Shown here: positions 44,951 to 52,079 of the stretch, in pieces
How positions within the stretch are numbered: position 1 is the first letter of the stretch
How the letters are laid out: each line of letters starts with the position of its first letter
NCBI RefSeq assembly: GCF_040689105.1
Contig: NZ_JBFBVU010000003.1
Location: 124,001-188,000 of the forward strand
Direction of reading: 5' to 3'
Length of the DNA: 64,000 nucleotides
From: Meridianimarinicoccus marinus
GTDB taxonomy: Bacteria; Pseudomonadota; Alphaproteobacteria; Rhodobacterales; Rhodobacteraceae
Translations under genes and position numbers: made by a program
The notes under the pieces: generated by a model
Seen by the model: only the letters and a program-made list of their open reading frames with translations
Database searches by the model: none
Told to the model about the DNA's origin: nothing

Positions 44951-46013
44951 AGCGCTGCGCCCCGGCGCCACCATCGGCATTCTCGGCGGCGGTCAGCTGG
45001 GCCGGATGCTGGCCCTTGCCGCGGCCCGTCTGGGTCTGAAGACCCACATCTACGATCCCGCCCCCGGCGGCCCCGCCGAACAGGTGGCCGACCGCACAAC
45101 GGTGGCCGCCTATGACGACGCGGCAGCATTGGACGCCTTCGCGGCATCGGTGGATGTGGTCACCTATGAGTTCGAGAACATCCCGACCTCGGCGCTGGAC
45201 CTGCTGGAGGCGCATCGCCCGATCCGCCCCACCCGCAAGGCGCTGGCGGTGTCGCAGGACCGGATGACCGAAAAGACCTTTCTTCAGGATCTCGGCCTGA
45301 CCGTCGCCCCCTTCGCAGCCGTGGACAGCGCCGCCGATCTTGAGGCCGCGCTGGGGACCATCGGTGCGCCGTCGATCCTGAAGACCCGCCGCTTCGGCTA
45401 TGACGGCAAGGGACAGGCGCGGATCATGGAGGCCGGTGAGGCCGCCGCTGCGCTGGACGCCATGGCCGGCGCCCCGGCGATCCTGGAAGGCTTCGTCGAC
45501 TTCACCCATGAGGTCTCGGTCATCGGCGCCCGCGCGCTGGACGGGGCCGTCGCCTGTTTCGATCCGGGCGAAAACCTGCACGAAGGCGGCATCCTGCGCA
45601 CCACCACCGTGCCCGCGCGCCTGTCCACCGCCCAGCGCACCGATGCGGTGCTTCTGGCGGGCCGCATCCTGAACGCCCTAGATTACGTTGGCGTCATGGG
45701 GGTGGAGCTTTTCGTGACCCCCGGCGGGCTGGTGGTCAACGAGATCGCGCCGCGCGTCCACAACTCCGGCCACTGGACCCAGAACGGCTGCGTGGTCGAT
45801 CAGTTCGAACAGCACATCCGCGCCGTGGCGGGCTGGCCGCTGGGCGACGGGTCGCGCCATTCCGACGTGGTGATGGAAAACCTGATCGGCGCCGAAGCCG
45901 ACCGCTGGCCCGAGATCGCCACCGACCCCACCGCCGCCCTGCATCTCTATGGCAAGGCCGAAGCGCGGCCGGGCCGCAAGATGGGCCATGTGAACCGGGT
46001 GGTGACGGGCTGA
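44943..46013 (+). CDS. purK: N5-carboxyaminoimidazole ribonucleotide synthetase PurK
   Basis: PurK is the ATP-grasp enzyme making N5-CAIR from AIR and bicarbonate. The 356-residue product has GATIGILGGGQLGRMLALAA, the ILKTRRFGYDGKGQARI ATP-grasp segment, EGFVDFTHEVSVIGAR and the NEIAPRVHNSGHWTQNGCVV motif. ATG at 44943 lies inside purE. The purE-purK pair is the usual bacterial arrangement. Confidence 0.96.
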   Translation: MTEALRPGATIGILGGGQLGRMLALAAARLGLKTHIYDPAPGGPAEQVADRTTVAAYDDAAALDAFAASVDVVTYEFENIPTSALDLLEAHRPIRPTRKALAVSQDRMTEKTFLQDLGLTVAPFAAVDSAADLEAALGTIGAPSILKTRRFGYDGKGQARIMEAGEAAAALDAMAGAPAILEGFVDFTHEVSVIGARALDGAVACFDPGENLHEGGILRTTTVPARLSTAQRTDAVLLAGRILNALDYVGVMGVELFVTPGGLVVNEIAPRVHNSGHWTQNGCVVDQFEQHIRAVAGWPLGDGSRHSDVVMENLIGAEADRWPEIATDPTAALHLYGKAEARPGRKMGHVNRVVTG

Positions 46014-46127
46014 GACGGCTGGTCCCACAGCCATACGCCAGCCATACCTTTTCCAGACACGTTCCAGCCCCGGTTTTCGGGCCCTGTGGTCACATCGCAT
46101 GACAAGCCCCGCGCAGCTTTTGCGCCA

Positions 46128-46160
46128 TCCTGTGGTGGAGACCCAAACTCCACAGGAGGA
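46128..46160 (+). promoter_or_regulatory. SD-masking hairpin before the small 46168 gene
   Basis: TCCTG (46128-46132) and TGGAG (46136-46140) pair with CAGGA (46153-46157) and CTCCA (46148-46152) across a 7-base loop and a 3-base bulge. The 3' arm contains half of the AGGAGG ribosome site (46155-46160) for the ATG at 46168, so the hairpin could limit translation and open on heating or by ligand or RNA binding. Confidence 0.45.
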
Positions 46161-46167
46161 CCCCGTC

Positions 46168-46371
46168 ATGGACCCCGTCCTATATCTTGCCGCCCCCGCC
46201 CGTCCCGACAGCGCACCGTCACAACGCGACATCGACGCCTTCTACGACCGTCACGGCCATGAAGGTCTGCTGCGCCTGACCTGCATGGCCCGGTCTCTGC
46301 TGGCGCATCTGCGCCGGGCCAGAACACCGGCCCCGCGCAGGGGCATGGCGCACCCGCGCAGCGCCGTCTAA
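46168..46371 (+). CDS. Small hypothetical protein upstream of a LuxR regulator
   Basis: The 67-residue product (MDPVLYLAAPARPDSAPSQR...) has a Pro/Ala-rich N-terminus and a basic Arg-rich C-terminus (LLAHLRRARTPAPRRG); no signal peptide and no known family. I choose ATG at 46168 because a near-perfect AGGAGG lies 7-8 bases upstream; the frame upstream (from 46099) has no such site. It ends 1 bp before the LuxR-type gene, so it may be a coupled leader or partner. Confidence 0.6.
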   Translation: MDPVLYLAAPARPDSAPSQRDIDAFYDRHGHEGLLRLTCMARSLLAHLRRARTPAPRRGMAHPRSAV

Positions 46372-46372
46372 C

Positions 46373-47380
46373 ATGGCCGTCATGACCCTGGCTTCCCGCG
46401 CATCGCACCCGCAGACCGGGCACACTGCCGAGGACGCGGCCATCATCGCCGCGATCCGCGAGGAAACGCTGGCGTTTCTCGCGCAGGACCACGACCGCTG
46501 GGCCAGATGTTGGGTGCACAGCCCCCGTACACGCGACATCTATGGCTCTCCCTTCGCGGGGCTGAATGTCCTGTCGGGCTGGTCCGACATCTGCGCCAAC
46601 ATGAAAAGGGTGTTCGAGGACGGGTTGGCCTGTCAGAAAACCGACTTCCGGCAAGACGGCCACCGGATTTCCGTGGAAGGCAACATCGCCTGGGCCGTGT
46701 TCGACGGATGGGCGCTGACGCGCAATGGCGAGACCGAGGAAACCTTCGAGACGCGCATCCTGGAACGGCAGCCCGAGGGCTGGAAGATCGTCTATTCCTC
46801 GGTCTACCTGCGCCGCGACAACGGTGCCCGCAGCGCGCTTTCGGTGGCGGTTGACGGCACGGGCCAGATCGTCTGGGCCTGCGACCGGGCACTGAAGGTG
46901 CTGAAAACCCACCCGTATTTCACGGTGTCCTCCGGCAAGGTCCGCGCCCACCGGCTGGATTGGGACCGGACCCTGCAACAGGCCTTCACCCGCGCCGCCG
47001 CCTACCACGGGTTCTTCGAGGTCTACCGCTTCGCCGAGGAAAACGGCGGGCCAGTGTGTTTCCCCGCGGTTCTGGGCCAGACCGACGAGGGCGGGGTGGC
47101 GGTGGCGCGGCTCTCGGTCCGCGACTCCACTACATATCTTCAACTCGATGGCGACGCGGATCTGGACCGCCGTCTTACGGTGGCGCAGGCGGTCTTCGGC
47201 CTGTCGGATGGCCAGCTTCGGGTGGCAAGGCACATCGCCGACGGCGACAGTCTGCCGGAGGTCGCCACCGCCCTCGGGATCAGCATCAACACCGCCCGCA
47301 CGCATCTGTCGCGGCTGTACGAGAAAACCGGGGTGAACGCGCAAACCGCCTTGGTGCGGCTGCTTCTCAGCGTCGGCTAG
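46373..47380 (+). CDS. LuxR-type regulator with SnoaL-like N-terminal domain
   Basis: The 335-residue protein has an N-terminal NTF2/SnoaL-like domain (about 20-150, with WARCWVHSPRTRDIYGSPF and the TFETRILERQPEGWKIVYSS strand), a middle linker, and a C-terminal GerE/LuxR helix-turn-helix (FGLSDGQLRVARHIADGDSL then EVATALGISINTARTHLSRL). A cone-shaped SnoaL domain as the putative sensor half suggests a small hydrophobic ligand. It has no strong SD, so it may depend on the upstream small gene. Its stop TAG shares CTAG with the convergent phnM stop. Confidence 0.75.
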   Translation: MAVMTLASRASHPQTGHTAEDAAIIAAIREETLAFLAQDHDRWARCWVHSPRTRDIYGSPFAGLNVLSGWSDICANMKRVFEDGLACQKTDFRQDGHRISVEGNIAWAVFDGWALTRNGETEETFETRILERQPEGWKIVYSSVYLRRDNGARSALSVAVDGTGQIVWACDRALKVLKTHPYFTVSSGKVRAHRLDWDRTLQQAFTRAAAYHGFFEVYRFAEENGGPVCFPAVLGQTDEGGVAVARLSVRDSTTYLQLDGDADLDRRLTVAQAVFGLSDGQLRVARHIADGDSLPEVATALGISINTARTHLSRLYEKTGVNAQTALVRLLLSVG

Positions 47381-48528
47381 GCCAGAAACCGCGCCGCCAG
47401 CGGCCCGGTCAGATAGGTCAGCCGCCCTGCGGCAATGGTCGCACCCACCCGCCCGCTGGCCGGATCGACGATCACCAGATCAGCCCGCTTTCCGGGCGCG
47501 ATCACGCCGCGATCCTCCAGCCCCAGAAGCCGCGCCGGCCCTTCTGACACCAGCGCCCAGGCCGCATCGAAGGGCAGGATGCCATAGTCCACCAGCGCCC
47601 AGACCGCCTTGCGCAGCGCCGGATAGTGATAGTCCGAGGCCAGCGCATCGCACAGTCCCTGCGCAATCAATTCCCGCGCGCTGGCCTTGCCCGCATGGCT
47701 GGCCCCGCGCACCACGTTAGGGGCGCCCAGCACGATGCCATCGCCCCCGACGCGGGCCTCGGTCGCGGCCGCGAGGGTTTCGGGAAACTCGGCAATCCGC
47801 ACGCCGCGCGCCCGGTAGGCGTGGCGCGCCTGCGCCGTGGCGTCGTCATGGCTGGCCAGCATAATTCCCTTGCCCGACAGGCGTTTGCACAGACCGTCCA
47901 GCGCGGCGGGCACGGCATCGGCCTGCCCGTGCAACTGCTGCATCAGCGCCAGATGCGCCTGCGGCGACCGCCCGCTTTTCAACGCGGTGCCGGTCAGCCG
48001 TGGCGGTGTGCGTCCCGCTGCCAGACGGTCATGTGGCAAGTGATCGTTCAGCCCCACATAGGTGATCCCGGCCCGGTCAATCAGCTCTTCTGCGTCCGCG
48101 AAGGCCTCAAGGAAATGCGTCTCCAGCCGCAGTTGCAGGCGCAGATCGGTGGCCAGCGCCGGCGCCTCGGCCTGCCAGGTCGCCACCAGCCGTTCCGCCG
48201 CCTGCGGCGACCGCAACCCGCCTTCCCAGCTGTAGAACTGCGCCATCACGGCGGTGGTGATTCCATTGGCGGCCAGTTCGGCCTCGAAGGCCACAATCCC
48301 GTCGCCCATGTCCGGCACCCCACCCCGACGGGCGGCTACATGGCGTTCGAACCCGTCGCCGTGAAGGTCCACGATCCCCGGCAGAACGCGCCAGCCGCGC
48401 AGGTCGACGCCCCGGGCATCCTGTGCCGAGTCCATGATGCTTCCGGATCCAATGCCGAAATCACGGGCCTGCATCTTCCCGTTCCACAGCACCTCGGCCC
48501 CGGTGAAATTCATCGCGATCCCCGTCAT
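47377..48528 (-). CDS. phnM: PhnM-type alpha-D-ribose 1-methylphosphonate 5-triphosphate diphosphatase
   Basis: PhnM, an amidohydrolase, acts in the C-P lyase pathway for phosphonate use. The 383-residue product has the metal site PGIVDLHGDGFERHV (HxD/HxH type), TYVGLNDHLPHD, IMLASHDDATAQ and LASDYHYPALRKAVW segments and ends AAGRLTYLTG. No other phn genes are in view, so it is separated from the C-P lyase operon. ATG at 48528 has GGGGAGGG upstream. It overlaps the convergent LuxR gene at the stop. Confidence 0.85.
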   Translation of the reverse strand: MTGIAMNFTGAEVLWNGKMQARDFGIGSGSIMDSAQDARGVDLRGWRVLPGIVDLHGDGFERHVAARRGGVPDMGDGIVAFEAELAANGITTAVMAQFYSWEGGLRSPQAAERLVATWQAEAPALATDLRLQLRLETHFLEAFADAEELIDRAGITYVGLNDHLPHDRLAAGRTPPRLTGTALKSGRSPQAHLALMQQLHGQADAVPAALDGLCKRLSGKGIMLASHDDATAQARHAYRARGVRIAEFPETLAAATEARVGGDGIVLGAPNVVRGASHAGKASARELIAQGLCDALASDYHYPALRKAVWALVDYGILPFDAAWALVSEGPARLLGLEDRGVIAPGKRADLVIVDPASGRVGATIAAGRLTYLTGPLAARFLA

Positions 48529-48602
48529 GGCCCTCCCCTGCCCCGGCGGCGGCGGCGGATCAAGCCCTTTCCCAAGCCGGTCCGACCCGCTAGGCAGAGG
48601 AC

Positions 48603-49052
48603 ATGTCACCACCCCGCCTTGCCGCCCGCGCGATCCTCCTGCATCGCGGCGCCGTCCTGCTGGTCAACGCCTTCCCCGATGGGCAAAGCGACCTGTGGTG
48701 CCTGCCCGGCGGCGGGGTCGAGACCGGACATTCCCTGACCGAGACCCTGCGGCGCGAGGTGCAGGAGGAAACCGGGTTGGTCGTCGATCCCGGCGGCATC
48801 TGCCACGTCTCGGAATTTCACAACGCCGCGACGGGGTTTCACCAGGTGGAATTGTTCTTCCGCGCCCGCATCCTGTCGGGCGACCCGTTGGCGCCCTGGA
48901 CCGATCCAGCGGGCGTGGTGACGCAACGGTGCCTGGCGACGCCCGATGACCTGTCGCGCCTGCGCTTCAAGCCCGACATCCTGCCTGACCTGGCCTTTGG
49001 CCCGCCCCGGCCCGAGATCAGCCCCGGCGCGCTGGAACCGATGGCGCGGTGA
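48603..49052 (+). CDS. Nudix hydrolase
   Basis: The 149-residue protein carries a complete Nudix box: G-x5-E-x7-R-E-x2-E-E-x-G-L, seen as GGGVETGHSLTETLRREVQE then ETGLVV. It hydrolyses a nucleoside diphosphate linked to another moiety; substrate unknown. It is divergent from phnM over 74 bp, and its last 35 bp overlap the end of the convergent EamA gene. Confidence 0.85.
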   Translation: MSPPRLAARAILLHRGAVLLVNAFPDGQSDLWCLPGGGVETGHSLTETLRREVQEETGLVVDPGGICHVSEFHNAATGFHQVELFFRARILSGDPLAPWTDPAGVVTQRCLATPDDLSRLRFKPDILPDLAFGPPRPEISPGALEPMAR

Positions 49053-49869
49053 TCGCCAGCCCGACACCGCCCAGCACCAGCACCGAGGCCGCCAGCAGCC
49101 GCAGCGTCACCGGTTCGGCCAGCAACAGCGCTCCCCCGGCCATGGCGATCACCGGCACGGTCAGTTGCACCACCCCCGCCGCCGAAGCGGTCAGCCGAGG
49201 CAGAACGGCGTACCACAGGGCATAGCCCAGCCCCGAGGTCACGGCCCCAGACACCACGGCCAGCACCACGCCGGGTGCGGTCACCGCGTCGGGCAGCGCC
49301 AGCACCACCAGCCCGGCGGGCAGGGCGGCCAGAAGAAAGCTTGCCGCGGTGCTGGCCAGCGGATCCCCCGCCCCGCGTCCGCGCAGCGAATAGATGCCCC
49401 AGCCCACCGCCGCCACGGCCATCAGGGCAGCCCCCATCAGCGAGGGGGCCGCGGCCCCGCCGGGCCAGAGCAGCCAGACCAGCCCGGCAAAGGCGGTGCC
49501 GGCCCCCAGCCAACGTTGCGCGGCAATGCGGTCGCCGCCAAGAACGCTGCCCGCGAACATGGTAATCTGTACGCCGCCGAACAGGATCAGCGCCCCGAAC
49601 CCGGTATCCAAGGTGACATAGGCAAAAGAGAATCCCAGCATATAGGCGGTCAGAGCCAGCGCATTTGCGGCGCTGAAGCGCGGGCGCAGCCGCGACCAGC
49701 CGCCATTGACCATCACCAGCAGGCCCAGCGTGACGGCCCCGGCCCCGGTGCGGATGGCGGCGAAACTGGCCGGCCCCATCCCGGCGTCGCTCAGGGCCAT
49801 GCGGTTCAGCACCGAATTGGCCGCGAAGGCCAGCATGGTCAGGGCCACAAGGGCGGCAAGACGGCCCAT
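49018..49869 (-). CDS. EamA/DMT-family transporter
   Basis: The 283-residue product has ten predicted hydrophobic segments in two EamA repeats, e.g. ALVALTMLAFAANSVLNRMA, then LTAYMLGFSFAYVTLDTGFG, and a second half starting ALMAVAAVGWGIYSLRGRG. Drug/metabolite exporter family; substrate unknown. Start ATG at 49869 overlaps the GNAT stop by 1 base (TGATG), so it is translationally coupled to that gene. Confidence 0.85.
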   Translation of the reverse strand: MGRLAALVALTMLAFAANSVLNRMALSDAGMGPASFAAIRTGAGAVTLGLLVMVNGGWSRLRPRFSAANALALTAYMLGFSFAYVTLDTGFGALILFGGVQITMFAGSVLGGDRIAAQRWLGAGTAFAGLVWLLWPGGAAAPSLMGAALMAVAAVGWGIYSLRGRGAGDPLASTAASFLLAALPAGLVVLALPDAVTAPGVVLAVVSGAVTSGLGYALWYAVLPRLTASAAGVVQLTVPVIAMAGGALLLAEPVTLRLLAASVLVLGGVGLAITAPSVPARRG

Positions 49870-50354
49870 CAGACTTGCGCGAACGGGTCGGGATAGACCA
49901 GCACCGCCTCGGCCCCTGCGGTTTGCGGGGCAATGGGATACAGGCCGGTGTATTGTGCGGGATAGGGCGTCGTAAGCTCTGCCGGTCCTTCGAACACGAA
50001 GCCGAATTTGGCATAGAAGTCCGGATCGCCGACCACCACAATGGCCTTGAAGCGGGCCTGCCGGGCGGCATCGGCGGCATAGCGGACCAGTTCCGACCCG
50101 ATGCCGCCGCCCTGCGCCTCGGCACGCACGCTGAGCGGGGCCAGTGCCAGCCAGCCCTCGGGCGACGACAGGCGCGACAGGCAGATATGGGCCACCAGCC
50201 CGCCCTCATCCTCGGCCACCAGTTCCAGCGCCACATGGCCGCCGTCGCGCAAGCCCTGGATCAGCTGCGCCTCGTTGCGTTGCCGGAACACGCTTACGAC
50301 AAGCACCGAAATGTTGGTGTGGTCGGCCTCGGTGGCCGGGCGGATCTTGATCAT
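49869..50354 (-). CDS. GNAT N-acetyltransferase (YhbS-like)
   Basis: The 161-residue product shows GNAT motifs: MIKIRPATEADHTNISVLVV start, LAPLSVRAEAQGGGIGSELV (motif A, Q/R-x-x-G-x-G/A) and a C-terminal FYAKFGFVF strand typical of the YhbS group. Substrate unknown. ATG at 50354 is chosen by family length; the open frame upstream is antisense. The gene overlaps the EamA start by 1 bp. Confidence 0.82.
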   Translation of the reverse strand: MIKIRPATEADHTNISVLVVSVFRQRNEAQLIQGLRDGGHVALELVAEDEGGLVAHICLSRLSSPEGWLALAPLSVRAEAQGGGIGSELVRYAADAARQARFKAIVVVGDPDFYAKFGFVFEGPAELTTPYPAQYTGLYPIAPQTAGAEAVLVYPDPFAQV

Positions 50355-50433
50355 CGGGGGACAGTCCAATCTTCTGTGATCGAGATAGAACCCCACGGGC
50401 GCGGCTTTGACAACACCCGCAGGGTCCAGCTCA

Positions 50434-51576
50434 TCAGCGGGCGGCCCCGAGGCGGCTGAGCCGGGCAAAAAGCGGGGCCATCATTGCGCCCAGACCAAGG
50501 AAGACCAGCGCGAACCAGCTGAGCCAACCCAGCACCGGGATCAGCGCCACCAGCCCGGCAATCAACGCGCCCAGGGCGGCCAGCCCGGCCTTTTCGGCGA
50601 CCCCGCCGGGGATCTCGCGGCCCGCCAGTTGCCACAGGCCTACACCCAGAACATAGCTGCCCGCCACGTATCCGGCCGCGATCAGCAGCGCGGTCAGGGC
50701 AATGGCCACGGGCACCAGAAGCAGCCCGACCAGGGTCATGGCCAGCACCAGAACCGCGCCGATCAGGGCCGACATGGCGACGAACCCGGCCAGGATCGAC
50801 CGCCCCGGTGCGGCCAGCGCCCGCATCCGCACCGCCGCCACGCGGTCAGGTGCCACCGCCACCGCCAGCGCTGCAGCCAGCGCCACTATCACCACGCCAA
50901 CGAGGAAGCTGCGCAGCATGGCACCAAAGCCTTCACCGGCCATCTCGCGCATGTCCACGGGGGCCTGGATGTCGGGGTGATCCTCGATATCGCGGATGCT
51001 GACCCGGTCTTCGCTGGCGACCGAGGTGGGCACCGTGATCTCGTCCGGGTCGTCGGCATAGAGTGTCAGGGAGCCCCCGACGCGCGCGCCGCTGCCGAAG
51101 GACACCGAATCGACGGTTATCACCGCGTCACCCGCAATGGCGCCGTCCAGTTGCAGATCCGCCGCCGCGATCAGGGCAGCCCCGCCGATATCCCCGCTCA
51201 GCACTATCTCCGAGGCCATGGCCCGCAGGTTACCGCCAATACTGCCCGACACGGTGATCTCGGCCGCGGTCAGGCTGGCCGATCCGGCCACCGGGCCAGC
51301 CAGGTCGATGACATAGCCCGCCGCATAGGCCGCGCCCTCGACCGGGGCGTCCAGACGCAGGCTGCGCCCGGCGGAATGCAGACTGCCGCCCACCGGCGCG
51401 GTGACCGAAATCCGCTCGCCTGCCGCGAACAGGTCAGCGGTGACCGGGGTGGTCTGGTTGACCACGCGCCCGGCGGTATAGGTGTCGCCGCCCAGACTGA
51501 AGCTCTGGCTGTCCTGCGCAAAGGCCGACCCGGCGATCAGAAGGGCAAGGGAAGAAATGACAAGGGGTTTGAGCAT
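50434..51576 (-). CDS. Bactofilin-like beta-repeat membrane protein
   Basis: The 380-residue product has a signal peptide (MLKPLVISSLALLIAGSAFA), an Ala/Gly-rich domain of repeated short strands (SASLTAAEITVSGSIGGNL then MASEIVLSGDIGGAALI, AADLQLDGAIAGDAVI, from about 90 to 180) that resembles the right-handed helix of polymer-forming bactofilins, and about seven hydrophobic helices after residue 215. It could be a periplasmic scaffold anchored in the inner membrane; function is inferred only. ATG at 51576 has GGAGG 7 bases upstream. Followed on the strand by the GNAT-EamA pair after 79 bp. Confidence 0.7.
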   Translation of the reverse strand: MLKPLVISSLALLIAGSAFAQDSQSFSLGGDTYTAGRVVNQTTPVTADLFAAGERISVTAPVGGSLHSAGRSLRLDAPVEGAAYAAGYVIDLAGPVAGSASLTAAEITVSGSIGGNLRAMASEIVLSGDIGGAALIAAADLQLDGAIAGDAVITVDSVSFGSGARVGGSLTLYADDPDEITVPTSVASEDRVSIRDIEDHPDIQAPVDMREMAGEGFGAMLRSFLVGVVIVALAAALAVAVAPDRVAAVRMRALAAPGRSILAGFVAMSALIGAVLVLAMTLVGLLLVPVAIALTALLIAAGYVAGSYVLGVGLWQLAGREIPGGVAEKAGLAALGALIAGLVALIPVLGWLSWFALVFLGLGAMMAPLFARLSRLGAAR

Positions 51577-51625
51577 CGAATGCCTCCGCAACAATTGACT
51601 TGCAGTCTATCACATGAGGCCGATG

Positions 51626-51961
51626 TCAGCCCCGTGACAAGGGTTGTGTTCGGTTTTCCGCCGTCAAAGCCTGCTGGATCAGGATGCAGACCACATGCGC
51701 CGGGGACAGGTCCCAGTCGCGGGCCAGCGTGGCGACCCGCACGCAGGCGGAGCGCGGCAGTTGCAGGGCGCGGCAGGGCACCTGCGGCAATGCCGGGGGC
51801 TTGGGCGCAACGGGCGGCTGGCGCAGGCCCGCCTCGACCAGCACCCGCACCGTATCCATCAGCCGCCGGGGCGATCCGGGGCGGCGATGGGCGCGCACCG
51901 CGTGCCATACATCCGGCGGCAAGCTCAGCGCGATGGCGCGGCGGGGATCCTTACGGGACAT
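51626..51961 (-). CDS. Small hypothetical protein, possibly ribbon-helix-helix
   Basis: The 111-residue product is basic at the start (MSRKDPRRAIALSLPPDVWH) and has a Pro-rich middle (PPVAPKPPALPQVP). The segment SRKDPRRAIALSLPPDVWHA resembles the short strand plus helix of a ribbon-helix-helix regulator but no family is certain. No strong SD is visible. It lies between the bactofilin-like gene (49 bp) and groEL (118 bp). Confidence 0.45.
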   Translation of the reverse strand: MSRKDPRRAIALSLPPDVWHAVRAHRRPGSPRRLMDTVRVLVEAGLRQPPVAPKPPALPQVPCRALQLPRSACVRVATLARDWDLSPAHVVCILIQQALTAENRTQPLSRG

Positions 51962-52024
51962 GACGGCCCGGTGTCGAAGATGTCATTCGTTGGCTCCCCT
52001 CGGGCAGGACAGACCGCCCGGCAC

Positions 52025-52055
52025 GAAAAAGGGGGCCGCACATGGCGACCCCCTT
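52025..52055 (-). terminator. Terminator of groESL
   Basis: AAGGGGGCCGC (52029-52039) and GCGACCCCCTT (52045-52055) form an 11-bp stem (one G-T pair) with a 5-base loop; on the minus strand TTTTTCGTGC follows, 24 bp after the groEL stop. Confidence 0.85.
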
Positions 52056-52079
52056 CTCAATCACTGCGATGGGCAGAGC

